From contig NC_003030.1 of assembly GCF_000008765.1 (NCBI RefSeq), forward strand, positions 2,080,001 to 2,144,000: 64,000 nucleotides of DNA, read 5' to 3'. The notes below the pieces were generated by a model. The model was not told the origin of the DNA. It was given only the letters and a program-made list of their open reading frames with translations, and did no database searches. Shown piece after piece: positions 55,557 through 63,857 of this stretch (position 1 is the first letter of the stretch; the number at the start of each line of letters is the position of its first letter). A program made the position numbers and the translations under genes. The DNA comes from Clostridium acetobutylicum ATCC 824 (lineage in GTDB: Bacteria > Bacillota > Clostridia > Clostridiales > Clostridiaceae).

Positions 55557-56054
55557 CTAACTATGTATATATGAAGAATTAAGTGAATAACCATTTAATA
55601 TATCAATACCATGTGGAATAGCTGGTAATACAAATTCTAAACTTTCTATAGCTGCCTTCGTACTTCCTGGAAGGTTAATTATTAGAGAATCTTTTCTTAT
55701 TCCCGAAACTCCTCTTGACAGCATTGCATGACTGTTAATTTTAACAGAATTCATTCTCATAACCTCACTAATACCAGGAACATCTTTTTCAATCACACTT
55801 TTAGTTGCCTCAGGTGTAACATCTCTTTTGGCAAAGCCCGTACCACCATTAGTTAAAATCAAATTCACTTTTAATTCATCAGCCAAGTAAATTAACTCTT
55901 TTTCTATATCACGCCTTTCATCAGGGATAATTTTATAAAAGCTAATCTCGTAACCTAAATTAGCCAATAATTTTTTTAATTCTAAGCCTGTACCATCAAC
56001 TCTTTCTCCCCTAGATCCTTTATCGCTGATGGTTAATATTGCAATTTTAATCAC
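55557..56054 (-). CDS. MogA/MoaB-family molybdopterin adenylyltransferase
   Basis: 165 residues. TNGGTGFAKRDVTPEAT, SRGVSGIRKDSLIINLPGS: the complete pterin- and nucleotide-binding loops. Catalyses adenylation of pterin before metal insertion by MoeA. GTG start with AAGGAGG upstream. Since the other Mog-like gene at 25694-26502 is frameshifted, this intact copy may carry the activity alone. Confidence 0.9.
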   Translation of the reverse strand: MIKIAILTISDKGSRGERVDGTGLELKKLLANLGYEISFYKIIPDERRDIEKELIYLADELKVNLILTNGGTGFAKRDVTPEATKSVIEKDVPGISEVMRMNSVKINSHAMLSRGVSGIRKDSLIINLPGSTKAAIESLEFVLPAIPHGIDILNGYSLNSSYIHS

Positions 56055-56094
56055 GATATTACCTCCTTAACCTTTTAAATAATAATACATAGCC

Positions 56095-56637
56095 CTAGTG
56101 AATGCATCTTTTAATTCTTAGTGCAGATGAAACAAATGCCATAAAACAAATTATATATAAAAAAATATGAATAATAAATAGATATAAAAATTGTGAAAAC
56201 ATAACACTTATATATGTAGCTATTGGCAAAACATAAAATATAATTACAATAATTCTTCCAAGTAAATCAGAAAAAAATATCATCTCTTTGCTTATATCAC
56301 GCAAAAAGAAAGAAGTTATCACAAACTCCACAGATTTTAAGATTATAACAATTAAAAACCAAATTGGGAGCAAATTAAAACTCAACTACACAATATAGGA
56401 AAGAACTATATAAAATAAGTCTGCCACAACATCAAAAAAAGCACCGAGGGGCGATGTTATTTTAAATAGCCTTGCAAGTTTGCCATCTAAAATGTCAGTT
56501 AAAAATATAAAAAAAGTAAGGACTACTGGTATTAACACTTTTGAAAAATAATTTATAGTATAATAATTTAAAAATAGTGTAAGCATTACTCTCAATAAGG
56601 TTAAAGCATTAGATAAGTTTTTTATTAATAATTTCAT
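56095..56637 (-). pseudogene. CDP-alcohol phosphatidyltransferase gene split by an in-frame TAG
   Basis: Codons before and after a TAG at 56388-56386 lie in one frame and together give about 179 residues, the size of PgsA-type enzymes. The first half holds the complete metal site DGKLARLFKITSPLG followed by FFDVVAD (DGxxAR-x8-GxxxDxxxD); the second half has three membrane helices. Members make phosphatidylglycerol-type lipids. As read here the protein is cut at residue 83. A single base change, a suppressor or a base-call error are all possible. Confidence 0.8.
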
Positions 56638-56716
56638 AATATTTATTTCCTTAAATTATAATTAATATGTATTATTTTAATAATAGTTTTTAGTATAAAC
56701 CAACTCTAATTTTATT

Positions 56717-57139
56717 TTACTTATTGGCTTCTAAATATAACTTTAAACCATGAATTGTATTTACCACATTTTCAATATGTGCTTTAGTCTTTTCATTCAT
56801 CTCAACTTCCTCTTGCATTGTGAAGGTTACCCTAGTCTTATTATCTATCGATTCAAGAGAATATATGCCTATTGGTTTATATGGACCTTTAAGAACTTCA
56901 AAGGCAACTTTTTTATTTTTTTCACACTCTATTATCTTAAAATCCGCATTGATTATCCTACCAGTAGGTATCCTTATTTCTTGAGAGAAAACGGTACCAA
57001 CATCTACAGGTTCACCAGAAGTATTTTTTACATTATAAATATTATGCTTCCATAATTTTAAGTTTTCTCCATTTAAAACGAATTCATAAACTTGTTCTAT
57101 TTGCTTTTCAATTAAAGCAGACGCTTTAGCATATACCAT
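56717..57139 (-). CDS. SRPBCC-family protein
   Basis: 140 residues from the ATG at 57139 (AAGGAGG 8 bases upstream). Helix-grip pattern: ASALIEKQIEQVYEFV helix, then GENLKLWKHNIYNV, and C-terminal helix AHIENVVNTIHGLKLYL. Resembles polyketide cyclase/dehydrase-type SRPBCC proteins that bind lipids. It precedes the cofactor genes and may belong to the same transcription unit as the broken phosphatidyltransferase. Confidence 0.75.
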   Translation of the reverse strand: MVYAKASALIEKQIEQVYEFVLNGENLKLWKHNIYNVKNTSGEPVDVGTVFSQEIRIPTGRIINADFKIIECEKNKKVAFEVLKGPYKPIGIYSLESIDNKTRVTFTMQEEVEMNEKTKAHIENVVNTIHGLKLYLEANK

Positions 57140-57238
57140 ATCATATTCCTCCTTCATATGTTCAAAAGATATTTAACCATATTCTCTATACAGTTAAATA
57201 TCCATTATTATTGGAGCTTAAAACTCGTTCTATTTCTG

Positions 57239-57781
57239 TTATTGAGTTAATAATTTTTTTCCAAACTCATATGCTTCTTCTTTAAATTTTTTACTTTCAA
57301 ACTTAATTTTTCTATACGGTTTTACTCCATTTAAGTATTTTTCCATTATATCAATTTCACTTTTTTTAGACATATCTCCTCCTGTTGAAAATAAAACAAT
57401 CTTTTGACTAGGTGAAATGTTTTTTATTTTTGAAATATAATCTGTTACTATAGATAATGGTTTCCCTCCATAGGTAGGTGTTCCAAAAATAATTATTGAA
57501 TAATCTGATACATTCGTAGATAAATGATTACTAGGATAATTTAATGTTACTTCATAACCTTGAGTATTTAATCCTTTAGCAATTTGATTAGCTACTTCAT
57601 CAGTAATACTAGACATTGAAGGTTGATATACAATTAATGCCCTTTTAGGATTTGCCTCTTTAGCTTTTAAAATTTTCTGATTGGCTTGTCTAGGTTTATT
57701 TAACCTTGAAAACATCAATACCATTACTATAATTAATAGAATCAATATGATTCCAATAATCAGTATGATTTTTTTTAACAT
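57239..57781 (-). CDS. Membrane-anchored flavodoxin
   Basis: 180 residues. N-terminal membrane helix (about 4-26), linker, then a flavodoxin domain with ALIVYQPSMSSITDEVANQI (phosphate loop region) and FGTPTYGGKPL. The FMN phosphate loop SMSSIT differs from classical TGNT. A tethered electron carrier facing the cytoplasm or, if secreted, outside. Not obviously part of the pathway cluster but close to it. Confidence 0.8.
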   Translation of the reverse strand: MLKKIILIIGIILILLIIVMVLMFSRLNKPRQANQKILKAKEANPKRALIVYQPSMSSITDEVANQIAKGLNTQGYEVTLNYPSNHLSTNVSDYSIIIFGTPTYGGKPLSIVTDYISKIKNISPSQKIVLFSTGGDMSKKSEIDIMEKYLNGVKPYRKIKFESKKFKEEAYEFGKKLLTQ

Positions 57782-58402
57782 TCTAATTTTCCCCCTTATG
57801 TGTTGATTAACTGCATATAATTAAAATACATTTATACTATATTTTATTTATTACGCAATTATTACAAATATATTTATGCATTTTTATGTATTTCTTCTTT
57901 ATAATTACATTTAGCCTTATAATAATACTTATACTTAAATTTGTCAATTAATAAAATAAATACGTATTTATATAAATTTTCTTATACTCTAAGGTACCAT
58001 TTGCCTTATAAAATTACTTTTTTAATATTTTTATTCTCTACTCTGCAAGAAATAACTTTCCATCTAACTGTTTTGCAAATTTAGGGAAATATTGTATTTT
58101 CTATTTTATATCGTCTAAAAAACATTAACATGTGAAATAAAAGTGCTAGACATGTAATCTAACACTTTCCTCTATTCCTTAGTTCCAGCTTCTTAACACT
58201 TAATGCTTGAAATAAATTAATAAACACCTTTTTTATTTTCTTAAAGTAAAAAATATGTTTATCTATGATTATACCTACAAATATTATCCTATCTTTATAT
58301 ATATAGCAATATACTTTTTGTACTGCAAACATGTAGACTGTTTACTTATATATCCCCCATGAAGCCTTTACCTTAAATCTTTTTTCATAAAATTATTGTT
58401 GC
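57782..58402. other. AT-rich region without genes
   Basis: No reading frame of substance. One imperfect hairpin is seen at about 58138-58169 (AAAGTG-x-TAGA with its complement). Otherwise nothing I can support. Confidence 0.5.
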
Positions 58403-58445
58403 TAAAAAAGAATAGTAAAGACTTAAATTTGTCTCTACTATTCTT
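58403..58445 (-). terminator. Intrinsic terminator at the end of the toxin/immunity region
   Basis: Arms 58408-58422 and 58431-58445 pair at 14 of 15 positions; the minus strand continues with TTTTTTAGC. It should stop transcription coming from the minus-strand immunity genes. Confidence 0.75.
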
Positions 58446-58639
58446 ATATACTTATTTTTATCACAAATTTTTCAAAATAAAATAATGCCATCACAGTCAA
58501 TTAAAATCTTGTAATTATTCTTTAATTTAAAGTAGTTTTATGTATCAAACAATGAAAACGATCTTTCGACTCTTCAATTATCTTAACCAAACTGCCAAAT
58601 TTCCGCTTTAGTAATTTCAGCTTATCAACAATATTATTA

Positions 58640-58853
58640 CTTTACAATATCACTTTTCTCAATATTTCCATTCAAAGGATTAATAAAATATCTTCTAGCA
58701 TAGAAATCTTTTGCAGTTATAACATTTCCATTAACATTCATTTGCTCATACGGAAGATTATTTTAATTTGGAAATACTGTATTTAATCCTTGAACTCTCC
58801 ATACTAATTTTCCCTGTTTAGAAATTGCATATAAATTATCGAATTCAGTTTTA
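58640..58853 (-). pseudogene. Broken immunity-type gene fragment
   Basis: The minus strand encodes FDNLYAISKQGKLVWRVQGL, then a stop, then MNVNGNVITAKDFYARRY and INPLNGNIEK in the same style as N-terminally truncated immunity proteins of clostridial polymorphic toxins. No start. Part of it is duplicated at 20205-20267. Confidence 0.55.
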
Positions 58854-58937
58854 TCAAATGGTATTCAATATAAACTTTCCTACAGCCCAAGGAATAAATT
58901 CTCTTCCTTTGTAAATTACTTTATACTCTTCACTCAT
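58854..58937 (-). pseudogene. 27-codon scrap duplicated from the immunity gene at 62442-62912
   Basis: Reads VIYKGREFIPWAVGKFIL, identical to the middle of the intact 156-residue protein at 62442-62912, and stops soon after. DNA identity covers about 70 bases (58868-58937 against 62668-62736). A recombination remnant. Confidence 0.75.
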
Positions 58938-59569
58938 CATTTTATAAATATACTATATTCTTCATCGGTAAAAGTTTTATCGATTTCTCCAGCTTTTATT
59001 AATAATTCACAATGCTTGTCTAATAAAAATAAAGCATACACACGCCTATACATAGTATAATATGCAAGCCAATTTTCTAGTTTCAAAGTTTGAATAATCA
59101 CCTTATTATAATTACCTATAAATTTTACTCGACTTGTTTCATTATCTATTTTTTCTAAACAAATACTATGCTCTTTTATAAAGTTATTAAAATTATAATA
59201 TATATCTTTTACTCCAATCCTTTCAAATGCTCCTTTAAGATTGTTTAAAGAACATTCATATTCACCAATATTAATATCCTCATTATTCATTTGAAATTTA
59301 TAAATGTATTTATTGTGATACCTTTTAGATAATTCAATCAAGTAATAATATTTACTTGCGTCTTGCTCATTATCAAAAGTCTCTTTTATTTCTTCCTCTT
59401 CTTCAGTTTTTCTCTCACCTTTAACAAACGAAAAAAACCACTCTCTATCTTTTTTTTCTACCTTATAATAATTTTCACCTTGTTCATGATATTCTTCAAT
59501 AAAATTTTCTCCAGATATTGTTTTTATATTAACCTTATTAAGTAACCTTGCTACTTGATTTATATTCAT
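58937..59569 (-). CDS. Immunity-like hypothetical protein
   Basis: 210 residues, acidic, no signal peptide or membrane helix. The N-terminal half (GENFIEEYHEQGENYYKVE, REWFFSFVKGERK, a poly-Glu stretch) and the end ELLIKAGEIDKTFTDEEY look like immunity proteins of polymorphic toxins. It lies directly downstream of a TNT-type toxin tail, as a cognate immunity gene would. A paralogous C-terminal scrap is at 60679-60753. Confidence 0.6.
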   Translation of the reverse strand: MNINQVARLLNKVNIKTISGENFIEEYHEQGENYYKVEKKDREWFFSFVKGERKTEEEEEIKETFDNEQDASKYYYLIELSKRYHNKYIYKFQMNNEDINIGEYECSLNNLKGAFERIGVKDIYYNFNNFIKEHSICLEKIDNETSRVKFIGNYNKVIIQTLKLENWLAYYTMYRRVYALFLLDKHCELLIKAGEIDKTFTDEEYSIFIK

Positions 59570-59585
59570 ATCTAAATTCCCCTTA

Positions 59586-59847
59586 CTTCAATTTTTTATA
59601 TAACCATTATTTTTTAAATTCTCTACTGTAGCATCAACATAATTACCATCAATATCTGCGGTTCGTCTGAGTGATTTGATTATTTCACTTCTGTAGCATC
59701 AACATAATTACCATCAATATCCTTTATCTTATAGTTTGCGAAATATTGTGTACCCATTCCTTTTTGATCAAACCAAGGTGCAATATCACCTACTTTACAA
59801 TCAAAATTCCTTAATATTTCATAACGCTCATATGGTTTATCCTTCAT
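59586..59847 (-). pseudogene. TNT-type toxin C-terminal remnant with internal duplication
   Basis: The frame KPYERYEILRNF then VGDIAPWFDQKGMGTQYF matches the end of TNT (tuberculosis necrotizing toxin) NAD-glycohydrolase domains (x-G-x-IAPWF-x-Q-x-G-x-GTQY). The next stretch DIDGNYVDAT appears twice: once followed by a premature stop, and once leading to VENLKNNGYIKN, the natural domain end. No start, and an upstream stop precedes it, so only the tail of a large toxin gene is left. Confidence 0.7.
59626..59721. repeat. 31-bp direct repeat inside the TNT remnant
   Basis: Bases 59626-59656 and 59691-59721 are identical. The repeat unit is 65 bases, not a multiple of three, so the duplication by itself disrupts the toxin frame. 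Confidence 0.85.
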
Positions 59848-59948
59848 AAAGGAAAGAATCCGTTACGTTTTGACACATAATAAGTGATGCATCCCATATG
59901 TATGATAATTCAAGTGAAACTAATATTTTGTTTAAAGCTCCACCAAAG

Positions 59949-59990
59949 TTAAGGGTGATTTAAAACCTTAAAGTCTTAAATCACCCTTAA
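59949..59990. terminator. Perfect 15-bp hairpin
   Basis: TTAAGGGTGATTTAA at 59949-59963 and its exact complement at 59976-59990, loop of 12. No T-run on either side, so it may be a bidirectional terminator or the remains of a small mobile repeat. The remaining bases 59848-60150 hold no gene. Confidence 0.5.
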
Positions 59991-60150
59991 TCTACTATTC
60001 ATTAATTTTCCACTAAACCATATATAAAGTATTTATCTTTCAATTTAATAAACTCATCACTTTCACTTTTCAACCTTTTATATATACATTAAAATCTTTA
60101 AATGTTTTTTGTAGTTATCTATTTCCAACGAAATTAAAGCAAATCTCAAT

Positions 60151-60672
60151 TCACTTTCCCAAATAACAACACTTTAGTTTTTCTTTTATTTCGCTTGTTA
60201 ATGGAATTATCAATGTTATACACGTTATTAATTTTTCAAATTCAGACAACAACAAAATGTAATTATAAAATACTATTATTGCATTAGAAAATTCACGTCC
60301 TTTTACAATATTATATAATTGATTATCTTCTCTACAATAATTAACATCATAAAGTCCATCAACATTCTCAATCATTATAGCTTTACTTTTAAATTCACCT
60401 ATACTAAAGAATTCTTTATTAAATTCTTTTTCTAAAATCTTTGCAATACTATCTAACTCATCTTCATCACACTTACTGATCTCACACTTAACTGATAATT
60501 TTGCATTTGGATGTTCAAATATTTTTTTAATTAAAACATATATTCCACATACTGCAAAATTATAATCTTCAAATTCACAAATTTCAAATCTTTCTCCGCG
60601 TTGAACTTCATACAAAGTCCAAGTACTACCATATTTTTTTATTTTGATATAAATTTCTTGGTACGCACCATA
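60151..60672 (-). CDS. Immunity-like hypothetical protein
   Basis: 173 residues from the ATG at 60672, which reads MVRTQEIYIKIKKYGSTWTL; the start lacks a clear ribosome binding site, so the 5' end may have been rearranged. A shorter TTG start at 60615 is possible. The sequence (EICEFEDYNFAVCGIYVLIKKI) belongs with orphan immunity-type proteins. No membrane helix. Confidence 0.5.
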   Translation of the reverse strand, partial: YGAYQEIYIKIKKYGSTWTLYEVQRGERFEICEFEDYNFAVCGIYVLIKKIFEHPNAKLSVKCEISKCDEDELDSIAKILEKEFNKEFFSIGEFKSKAIMIENVDGLYDVNYCREDNQLYNIVKGREFSNAIIVFYNYILLLSEFEKLITCITLIIPLTSEIKEKLKCCYLGK

Positions 60673-60678
60673 ATTAGT

Positions 60679-60753
60679 TAAATGATAAACTTCTCTTCCT
60701 CATTGGTAAAAAGTTTATCTATTTGTCCAGCTTTTATCAATAATTCATGTGGT
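60679..60753 (-). pseudogene. C-terminal scrap of an immunity gene
   Basis: Encodes HELLIKAGQIDKLFTNEEEK then a stop; close paralogue of the end of the protein at 58937-59569 (ELLIKAGEIDKTFTDEE). Confidence 0.7.
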
Positions 60754-60780
60754 TATATCATTCCTAATTTTACAGTTCTT

Positions 60781-61023
60781 TTATATTATTCCCATGCTTT
60801 TTAGTGATTCAATAAGCCATTTATAAAAATAGTTACATGCATCATTTTCATTGTCAAATTCTTCCCTTTCGGACTTTATTCCTCTTTCACTATAATAAGT
60901 TTCCCATTTACCATTAACATAATTTAAACAATATGCTTCATTTGGTCTTCTACCATCTAATGAATATACTTCTTTGGGTATTTGGTTGTTAATTAATTTT
61001 ATTTTTAATTGATCTTTTGTCAT
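60781..61023 (-). CDS. Small immunity-like protein
   Basis: 80 residues. The layout (KIKLINNQIPKEVYSLDG, NGKWETYYSERG, then DNENDACNYFYKWLIESL) is common in clostridial and bacillar loci downstream of secreted polymorphic toxins. Similar in form to the start of the 210-residue protein at 58937 (WFFSFVKGER followed by DNEQDASKYYYLI). Probably neutralises a toxin domain no longer present. Confidence 0.6.
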   Translation of the reverse strand: MTKDQLKIKLINNQIPKEVYSLDGRRPNEAYCLNYVNGKWETYYSERGIKSEREEFDNENDACNYFYKWLIESLKSMGII

Positions 61024-61029
61024 TTTATA

Positions 61030-61479
61030 TTATTTCGAATAGTATTTATTTAAATTATTCAGTCGCATAATAAAATTCAAAATAGAATTTTCATCTACCA
61101 TTAAATTGCTTAAATAAAGTAAAAAATCGAACTCATCTTCATCATCTCCGAATGTTAAAACAAATGGACTTATATATGGTTTATATATAATATTACAGAC
61201 AAGGACTTCCTTTATTTTTACTCTGAAGTTACGCTTACCATCATCTAGTATTTCATTTGTGCAATTTATTTCGTCTGGCTTAGTTTCATAACTTTTATTA
61301 TTATATTGGAAATATAATTTACCATCATCAATATATAATCCTAATAGTTCACCATCTTCACTAAATCCGCCTACACCATTTTCTATATCCTTTATACTAT
61401 TTGCATCAACTATTGAATATCCTTCAGATGTTATATTAATATATGTATTCTTTTTAGAATAATTATCTAAAAATATCAT
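61030..61479 (-). CDS. Hypothetical protein of the immunity array
   Basis: 149 residues, acidic, beta-rich, no signal peptide. No known motif. Seven bases from the small immunity-like gene, so co-transcribed. AGGAGG-type box before the ATG at 61479. Confidence 0.55.
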   Translation of the reverse strand: MIFLDNYSKKNTYINITSEGYSIVDANSIKDIENGVGGFSEDGELLGLYIDDGKLYFQYNNKSYETKPDEINCTNEILDDGKRNFRVKIKEVLVCNIIYKPYISPFVLTFGDDEDEFDFLLYLSNLMVDENSILNFIMRLNNLNKYYSK

Positions 61480-61491
61480 AACTAGCTCCTC

Positions 61492-61578
61492 CTAATGAAT
61501 TAATCCTAATAGTGTATTTATTACATCATCTTTTTTCATGAAATTTTTAATAACACTACTCCAAACTTCGTCTACTAA
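61492..61578 (-). pseudogene. Short C-terminal gene scrap
   Basis: Encodes DEVWSSVIKNFMKKDDVINTLLGL and a stop in front of the 149-residue gene; no start. Fits the decayed nature of this region. Confidence 0.45.
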
Positions 61579-61607
61579 TCAAATAAATTACATGTTTAAT
61601 TGACATT

Positions 61608-62407
61608 TTATATATTCATTCTCTGTAATATATTATATAATTTAGTTGCACTCATTTTAGTCTTAACATTATCAATCACAAACTCTACATTCTTAATGTT
61701 ATTTTCAATCAAAATTTTAATTATATCTTGCAATCTATTGATATCTATTGATATCTCTTTTTTATTTACATACTCTTTTCCATATTTCTTGCACTCTGTT
61801 TCGTCCGTAAAAACCTTAATGCAATCCCTTTCGATTATAGGAGTAATTTTTCTTGTTACCAATTTCTCATCTGCTTTATCTTCACTCGTTATAACCCATA
61901 ATTTATTATTTAAAAACCTAAGACTATTTAAGGTATTCATAATTGGATATTCACTTTTAGTCAATACCGGTGGTTGTCCTTGCTTTATAAAACACTCATT
62001 TACCAAATCAAATATACTACATGTCATAAAGTTTCTTCCTTCATCAATAATAACCTGACAAACTCCAGCAAACATTGCAAAATAAGACGTCAATAACAGT
62101 TCATCAAATTCAACCATTTTCACTAAATATATATCTTTTCTTTTAAATTGATAATATTGTGCATATTCTTTTGCTATCTCTTGTTCTGAAAAAAGCCACA
62201 TTGTAGGAATATTATTATTTAATCCAAAAAAAACTTACCTTTATTGTTCTTAACATCATCATCCGTTGTATTTCTATTAACTATAGTATATAATCCCTTC
62301 AAACTCACTATAGATTTTAAAATTTCATTGTATTTCTCTATATATTTTTCCGAACCTTTACATATTTTATTTAGTTCATTTATTTTTTCTTGTATGAATA
62401 TACTCAT
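61608..62407 (-). pseudogene. SseB-like immunity gene frameshifted in an A8/T8 run
   Basis: A first frame begins at an ATG at 62407 and runs for 62 codons; a second frame of 197 codons ends at 61608. They join at a run of eight A on the plus strand (62226-62233): with nine, the protein reads through as GKFFFGLNNNIPTMWLFSEQ, a natural SseB-type sequence, for about 266 residues. The C-terminal part (RDCIKVFTDETECKKYG, IKNVEFVID) also fits the SseB fold found among immunity proteins. Confidence 0.65.
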
Positions 62408-62441
62408 CCTAATATTTTCTCCCTTAACTATCCAATATGAT

Positions 62442-62912
62442 TTATTCTAAAAGCTTCTTTAAATAATCCTTTATATATTTTGGTTCAATTCTAGTAACTT
62501 GCTCCCCCATGCTCTCAAATTTCAAGATAGGCTTTTTTATTTCAATTAGAGCATCTACTTCTTCTATTTCAACTTCTTTTTTAAAAACAAATTGCTCTAC
62601 TTTTTTAAAATTATAAAGTCTTGCCTCTTTTTCATCATTTGTACCTAATGTAATTTTACCAGTATCCAATATAAACTTTCCTACAGCCCAAGGAATAAAT
62701 TCTCTTCCTTTATAAATTACTTTATACTCTATGTTATATATTATATCTACATCTTCTATAGTTACTTCCTTTATAAATATATCATTATGTATATTTCCTA
62801 GTAAATCTACTAATTCCTTAAAACCTTCCTCGTACACTCTTGATCTAAGCCTTACTTTCATATTTCTAATACTAGATAAATATAATTTTCCTTTATATAT
62901 TGAATATTTCAC
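62442..62912 (-). CDS. Immunity-like hypothetical protein
   Basis: 156 residues, no signal peptide. Includes VIYKGREFIPWAVGKFIL, which is duplicated as a scrap at 58854-58937. It begins two bases after the stop of the toxin fragment, the position of a cognate immunity gene. Confidence 0.6.
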   Translation of the reverse strand: MKYSIYKGKLYLSSIRNMKVRLRSRVYEEGFKELVDLLGNIHNDIFIKEVTIEDVDIIYNIEYKVIYKGREFIPWAVGKFILDTGKITLGTNDEKEARLYNFKKVEQFVFKKEVEIEEVDALIEIKKPILKFESMGEQVTRIEPKYIKDYLKKLLE

Positions 62913-62913
62913 A

Positions 62914-63483
62914 CTACTTCACTCCTATAATCCATTTTTCAGTTAAATCTTCATCATAGATAAATTGTTGTATTACTTTCCCATTATTACTATCTCTAAT
63001 ATTCAATATATCACCACTCTGAAAATTCCCTACATAACCTCTTTCATATGTAAATTCAGGTAATACAACATTTTTACTTCCAGTAAAGCCTCTTGCAGTA
63101 TATGGATAATTTTCAGCATTTGCTTCCCATCTTGGAATTATCAATTTTGCTGGATTATTTTCTTTATATTCGATAGTTCCATAAAATTTATCTGGTATCC
63201 CTATTTGTGTTGATACTCCATTTACACCATTATCAATCTTGAACATTGTTCCATCATAATCAAGTCTAGCTCCTTCGTAATTCTCATATAATGTTTTTAG
63301 ATTTTTACTATGTTCATCAACTGCTATAAATCCTCTTACACCTTTATATTCTTCGTCATACAAATATTTATATATATCGCTTTGCGGAATAACCTTTGTC
63401 ATTTTTGTACCAACACTAGGTAATCCAATTTCATCTCTAATAGAATCTACTAAAGACTTTTCACTAATATTTAGTACTCTATC
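62914..63483 (-). pseudogene. C-terminal toxin-domain fragment of a polymorphic toxin
   Basis: The frame is open from 63483, after a TAA, to 62914, giving 189 residues. An internal ATG at 63402 has no ribosome binding site. The sequence (VIPQSDIYKYLYDEEYKGVRGFIAV, LYENYEGARLDYDGT, YTARGFTGSKNVVLPEFTYE) looks like the catalytic tail of clostridial LXG or YD-repeat toxins. R-G-F and F-T-S/G-x-N/K-x-V-x-P-E patterns hint at an ADP-ribosyltransferase-like fold, but I am not sure. The delivery part is absent. Confidence 0.55.
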
Positions 63484-63626
63484 TTATCAAATATATTTTC
63501 TCTTTTTTACATATTTGTTAATAATGTATTTTAATTAATAGCTGATAAAAAACTATGAATCTGCTTACTTAATTTTCGGCCGATTCATTAATTTAGGATT
63601 ATTATTTATTTCTATATTTTTATTAT

Positions 63627-63807
63627 CTAGTGCATCTCTTGTTTAATCATCTTTAGTATATATACCTTTTTTAGTATTCCAAAAAAATCTTCTATAGAAG
63701 AACCCAATTCAGCATTATAAAGCATTAATTTGTAGTACAAATTTTCAATACAGAATTACAAATTCCGTTAAGGCTTCCTTAAGTTCAGCTTCTTTGATTT
63801 TATACAT
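63627..63807 (-). pseudogene. Small frameshifted gene
   Basis: An ATG at 63807 opens KIKEAELKEALTEFVILY and a stop; a shifted frame continues IENLYYKLMLYNAELGSS and ends at 63627. Joined, they would form a helical protein of about 60 residues. The rest of 63484-63857 holds nothing clear. Confidence 0.45.
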
Positions 63808-63857
63808 TTTTAAAATACCTATTTTTTTAAGTTAAACAATTATTAAGTTGTAGTAAG

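Noticed and set aside
59949..59990. Hairpin as part of a CRISPR array or tRNA-like element
   Set aside because: It is a single inverted repeat with no spacers, no further copies seen, and no tRNA features.
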